Below, in pieces: positions 61,879-64,000 of a stretch of DNA of 64,000 nucleotides. Under the pieces are notes generated by a model. That model saw nothing but the letters and a program-made list of their open reading frames with translations. It searched no databases and was not told the origin of the DNA. The stretch's first letter is position 1, and every line of letters begins with the position of its first letter. Position numbers and translations under genes: made by a program. The stretch is from Pseudomonadota bacterium (GTDB lineage: Bacteria > Pseudomonadota > Alphaproteobacteria > Rhodobacterales > Rhodobacteraceae): contig JAIUPD010000007.1 of assembly GCA_020161615.1 (NCBI GenBank), forward strand, positions 186,001 through 250,000, read 5' to 3'.

Positions 61879-63108
61879 TTGACCTACGATTCCGCCCTCG
61901 ACACCGCCCTGCAGCGCCTGCACGACGAAGGCCGCTACCGCACCTTCATCGACATCGAGCGCAAGAACGGCCAGTTCCCGCATGCGGTCTGGACGAAAGA
62001 GGACGGGTCGCAGAAGGACATCGCCGTCTGGTGCGGCAACGATTACCTGGGCATGGGACAGCACCCGGTGGTTCTGGCCGCCATGCACGAGGCGCTGGAT
62101 GCGACCGGCGCCGGGTCGGGCGGCACGCGCAACATCTCGGGCACCACGGTCTACCACAAGCGGCTCGAGGCCGAACTGGCCGACCTGCACCAGAAAGAGG
62201 CGGCGCTCGTCTTCACCTCGGCCTATATCGCCAATGACGCCACGCTTTCGACGCTGCGCGCCATCTTCCCGGGCCTGATCATCTATTCGGATGTGCTGAA
62301 CCACAATTCGATGATCGAGGGGATCCGCAAGAACGGCGGTGAGAAGCGCATCTTCCGTCACAACGACGTGGCCCATCTGCGGGAATTGCTGGAGGCGGAC
62401 GATCCGGCGGCGCCGAAGCTGATCGCCTTCGAATCGATCTATTCGATGGATGGCGATTTCGGCCCGATCGAGGCCTTCTGCGACCTGGCCGACGAATTCA
62501 ACGCGCTGACCTATATCGACGAGGTGCACGCGGTCGGCATGTACGGCCCCCGCGGTGCCGGCGTGGCCGAGCGTGACGGGCTGATGGACCGGATCGACAT
62601 CATCAACGGGACCATGGCCAAGGCCATCGGCGTCTTCGGCGGCTATATTGCCGCGAGCGCGAAAATGGTTGATGCCATAAGGTCTTACGCGCCGGGCTTC
62701 ATCTTCACCACCTCGCTGCCGCCGACGGTGGCCGCCGGTTGCGCCGCCTCCATCGCCTTTCTCAAGACGGACGAGGGTCAGGCGCTGCGCGACAAGCAGC
62801 AATTGCATGCGCGGATCCTGAAGATTCGCCTCAAGGGGCTGGGTCTGCCGATCATCGACCATGGCAGCCACATCGTTCCGGTGCATGTCGGCCATCCGGT
62901 CCATTGCAAGCTGATCTCGGACATGCTGCTTGACCGCCACGGCATCTATGTCCAGCCGATCAACTTCCCCACCGTGCCCCGCGGGACCGAGCGTCTGCGC
63001 TTCACCCCCTCGCCGGTGCACGATCCCAAGGAAATCGACCGGCTCGTTGCCGCCATGGACCAGCTCTGGGCCCATTGTGCGCTGAATCGCGCCGAACTCT
63101 CCGCCTGA
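61879..63108 (+). CDS. hemA: 5-aminolevulinate synthase
   Basis: A 409-residue PLP enzyme condensing glycine and succinyl-CoA to 5-aminolevulinate, first step of tetrapyrrole synthesis by the C4 route. N-terminal [20 protein letters not shown], glycine loop [30 protein letters not shown] Asp in [17 protein letters not shown], Schiff-base Lys in [16 protein letters not shown]. Start appears to be TTG at 61879 with CAGGAGAG upstream; no earlier ATG fits. It also feeds B12 synthesis together with CobS/CobT in this window. Confidence 0.96.
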   Translation: MTYDSALDTALQRLHDEGRYRTFIDIERKNGQFPHAVWTKEDGSQKDIAVWCGNDYLGMGQHPVVLAAMHEALDATGAGSGGTRNISGTTVYHKRLEAELADLHQKEAALVFTSAYIANDATLSTLRAIFPGLIIYSDVLNHNSMIEGIRKNGGEKRIFRHNDVAHLRELLEADDPAAPKLIAFESIYSMDGDFGPIEAFCDLADEFNALTYIDEVHAVGMYGPRGAGVAERDGLMDRIDIINGTMAKAIGVFGGYIAASAKMVDAIRSYAPGFIFTTSLPPTVAAGCAASIAFLKTDEGQALRDKQQLHARILKIRLKGLGLPIIDHGSHIVPVHVGHPVHCKLISDMLLDRHGIYVQPINFPTVPRGTERLRFTPSPVHDPKEIDRLVAAMDQLWAHCALNRAELSA

Positions 63109-63258
63109 CAACGCCTTATGCTTCAATTGCTTTTCAGGATCTGCTAAACCTGACTTCAAGAGGTCGTTACGAGGCGACTCGCACCCGTTCATCCCGACGC
63201 GGTTCGAGACTTCGGTATAAGCGACCCGAGAAGAGCAGGCGGTCAAGGGACGGGGCAG

Positions 63259-64000
63259 ATGATCTGGCGCAAGGAACAGCCTCCGGCGCAGCACGATGAA
63301 GGTCCACGCGGGTTCGATGATTTCGAACTCCGGCTGGGTGATGTGCTGCGCGGTGAGAGGGCAACACTCGGCAAGTCGCTTCTGGACGTGCAGCGCGAGC
63401 TGCATATCCGCGCGACCTATATCGCCGCCATCGAGAACGGCGATCTTCAAGCCTTTGAAACACCAAGCTTCATCGCCGGTTTCGTGCGCTCCTATGCACG
63501 CTATCTCGGCATGGAACCCGAATGGGTCTACGAGCGCTTCTGCCTCGAACACGGTTTCCAGGTCTCGCACGGGATGTCCGGTTTCGCGAATTCCGCGCCC
63601 CGTCAGCCGCGTCCCGAACCCGTCGAACAACGCGGCGGTGCGCTGAAAGGTGTCGGCATCCTGCCCGATCCCGAACCCTTCTGGCGCCGGATCGAACCCG
63701 GCGCGCTGGGCTCCGTCTCGGTGCTGCTGGCGCTGATCCTGGGCCTTGGCTATGCCGGCTGGACCGTCCTGAAGGAAGTACAGCGCGTGCAGGTCGCCCC
63801 GGCCGATGTGGTTCCCCATGTCGCCAGCGACATCAACCCGCTCGCGCCCGAGATGCGCCACAGCTCGGGCGCTCTGGCCGCGAACGAGACCGATCCCCTG
63901 TCGGGCGCCGGAACCGCACCGCTGCCCACCGTGACCGGCACCCAGGATACGGCCGAGGAGACGCCGCCCTCCGGTGCCGAAGGCCGCGTGCGGATCGCCC
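63259..64000 (+). CDS. RodZ-like helix-turn-helix membrane protein (partial, continues past window)
   Basis: The first 247 codons are visible. N-terminal helix-turn-helix of the RodZ type (about 22-95: GDVLRGERATLGKSLLDVQ, RATYIAAIENGDLQAFE, IAGFVRSYARYLGMEPEWVY), a linker, one transmembrane segment (about 155-175: SVSVLLALILGLGYAGWTVL) and the start of a periplasmic region. RodZ links MreB to the cell-wall machinery. ATG 63259 has GGGACGGGG upstream. In Rhodobacterales this gene commonly precedes ispG, which would lie beyond the window. Confidence 0.85.
   Translation, partial: MIWRKEQPPAQHDEGPRGFDDFELRLGDVLRGERATLGKSLLDVQRELHIRATYIAAIENGDLQAFETPSFIAGFVRSYARYLGMEPEWVYERFCLEHGFQVSHGMSGFANSAPRQPRPEPVEQRGGALKGVGILPDPEPFWRRIEPGALGSVSVLLALILGLGYAGWTVLKEVQRVQVAPADVVPHVASDINPLAPEMRHSSGALAANETDPLSGAGTAPLPTVTGTQDTAEETPPSGAEGRVRIA

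Noticed and set aside
63109-63258. tRNA gene between hemA and the RodZ-like gene
   Set aside because: GGTTCGAGA looks like a T-loop, but no matching acceptor stem or anticodon arm was found around it.
61033-63861. 942-codon open frame on the minus strand opposite hemA and its neighbours
   Set aside because: It spans three real + strand genes and their gaps. No ribosome site or family motif.

Overview
The window is high-GC DNA with dense, mostly operonic genes. The gene content points to an alphaproteobacterium of the Rhodobacterales, close to Paracoccus or Rhodobacter. The evidence is a C4-pathway 5-aminolevulinate synthase, an NDUFA12-type complex I subunit, GatB, aerobic cobaltochelatase CobS/CobT, heterotetrameric sarcosine oxidase and an MlaD - DUF2155 - NDUFA12 block. 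This placement is inference from gene content; no rRNA is present.

Layout. 1-7.8 kb: valine (branched-chain) catabolism: a divergent LysR regulator, mmsA, a cupredoxin, then an overlapping operon of isobutyryl-CoA dehydrogenase, 3-hydroxyisobutyryl-CoA hydrolase, a glutathione S-transferase, mmsB and a Crp/Fnr regulator, followed by a small DUF2892 membrane protein. 7.8-22.3 kb: envelope and housekeeping genes: ATM1-type ABC exporter, LysM protein, LOG-family hydrolase, gatB, a lytic-transglycosylase-like lipoprotein, a YbjN protein, a DnaJ protein, DUF808, an AEC carrier, an M28 peptidase and TauE/SafE. 22.4-28.8 kb: cobS and cobT, separated by an accessory block (Asp/Glu racemase homologue, two FMN reductases around an HxlR regulator, a secreted protein) that starts with a transposase-like fragment and a REP-like palindrome. 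28.8-33.7 kb: YdeI-like protein, aminopeptidase P, DUF2155, MlaD, NDUFA12 and two cyclophilins. 33.8-36.3 kb: glpD with a divergent DeoR/GlpR regulator. 36.3-42.7 kb: sarcosine oxidase genes in the order B-D-A-G, with two genes for related secreted proteins of unknown function inserted between soxB and soxD. 42.7-43.9 kb: a MerR regulator and divergent cation diffusion facilitator. 44-56.5 kb: a dipeptide-type ABC transporter, enolase-superfamily enzyme, GNAT, zinc alcohol dehydrogenase, class III aminotransferase and glutamine-synthetase-like ligase, which looks like uptake and catabolism of an amine- or peptide-like substrate. 56.6-64 kb: CapA-like protein, cytochrome P450, M20 dipeptidase, a secreted DUF4189-like protein, hemA and the start of a RodZ-like gene.

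The most unusual non-coding signal is a family of intergenic elements at about 18.35, 43.87, 53.38 and 56.48 kb. They carry G/C hairpins and end in a nearly invariant tail (CCCG-N-GGATATTTG, then GC-R-CAAAGA). The loop-side hairpin keeps its pairing although its sequence differs between copies. A second repeat family (REP-like, core GGGCAATAC-TGCCC) occurs at 23.59 and 51.7 kb. No CRISPR array, tRNA, rRNA, intact insertion sequence or prophage was seen. The only stretch over 300 bases without a gene is 53295-53691, which holds two facing repeat copies.
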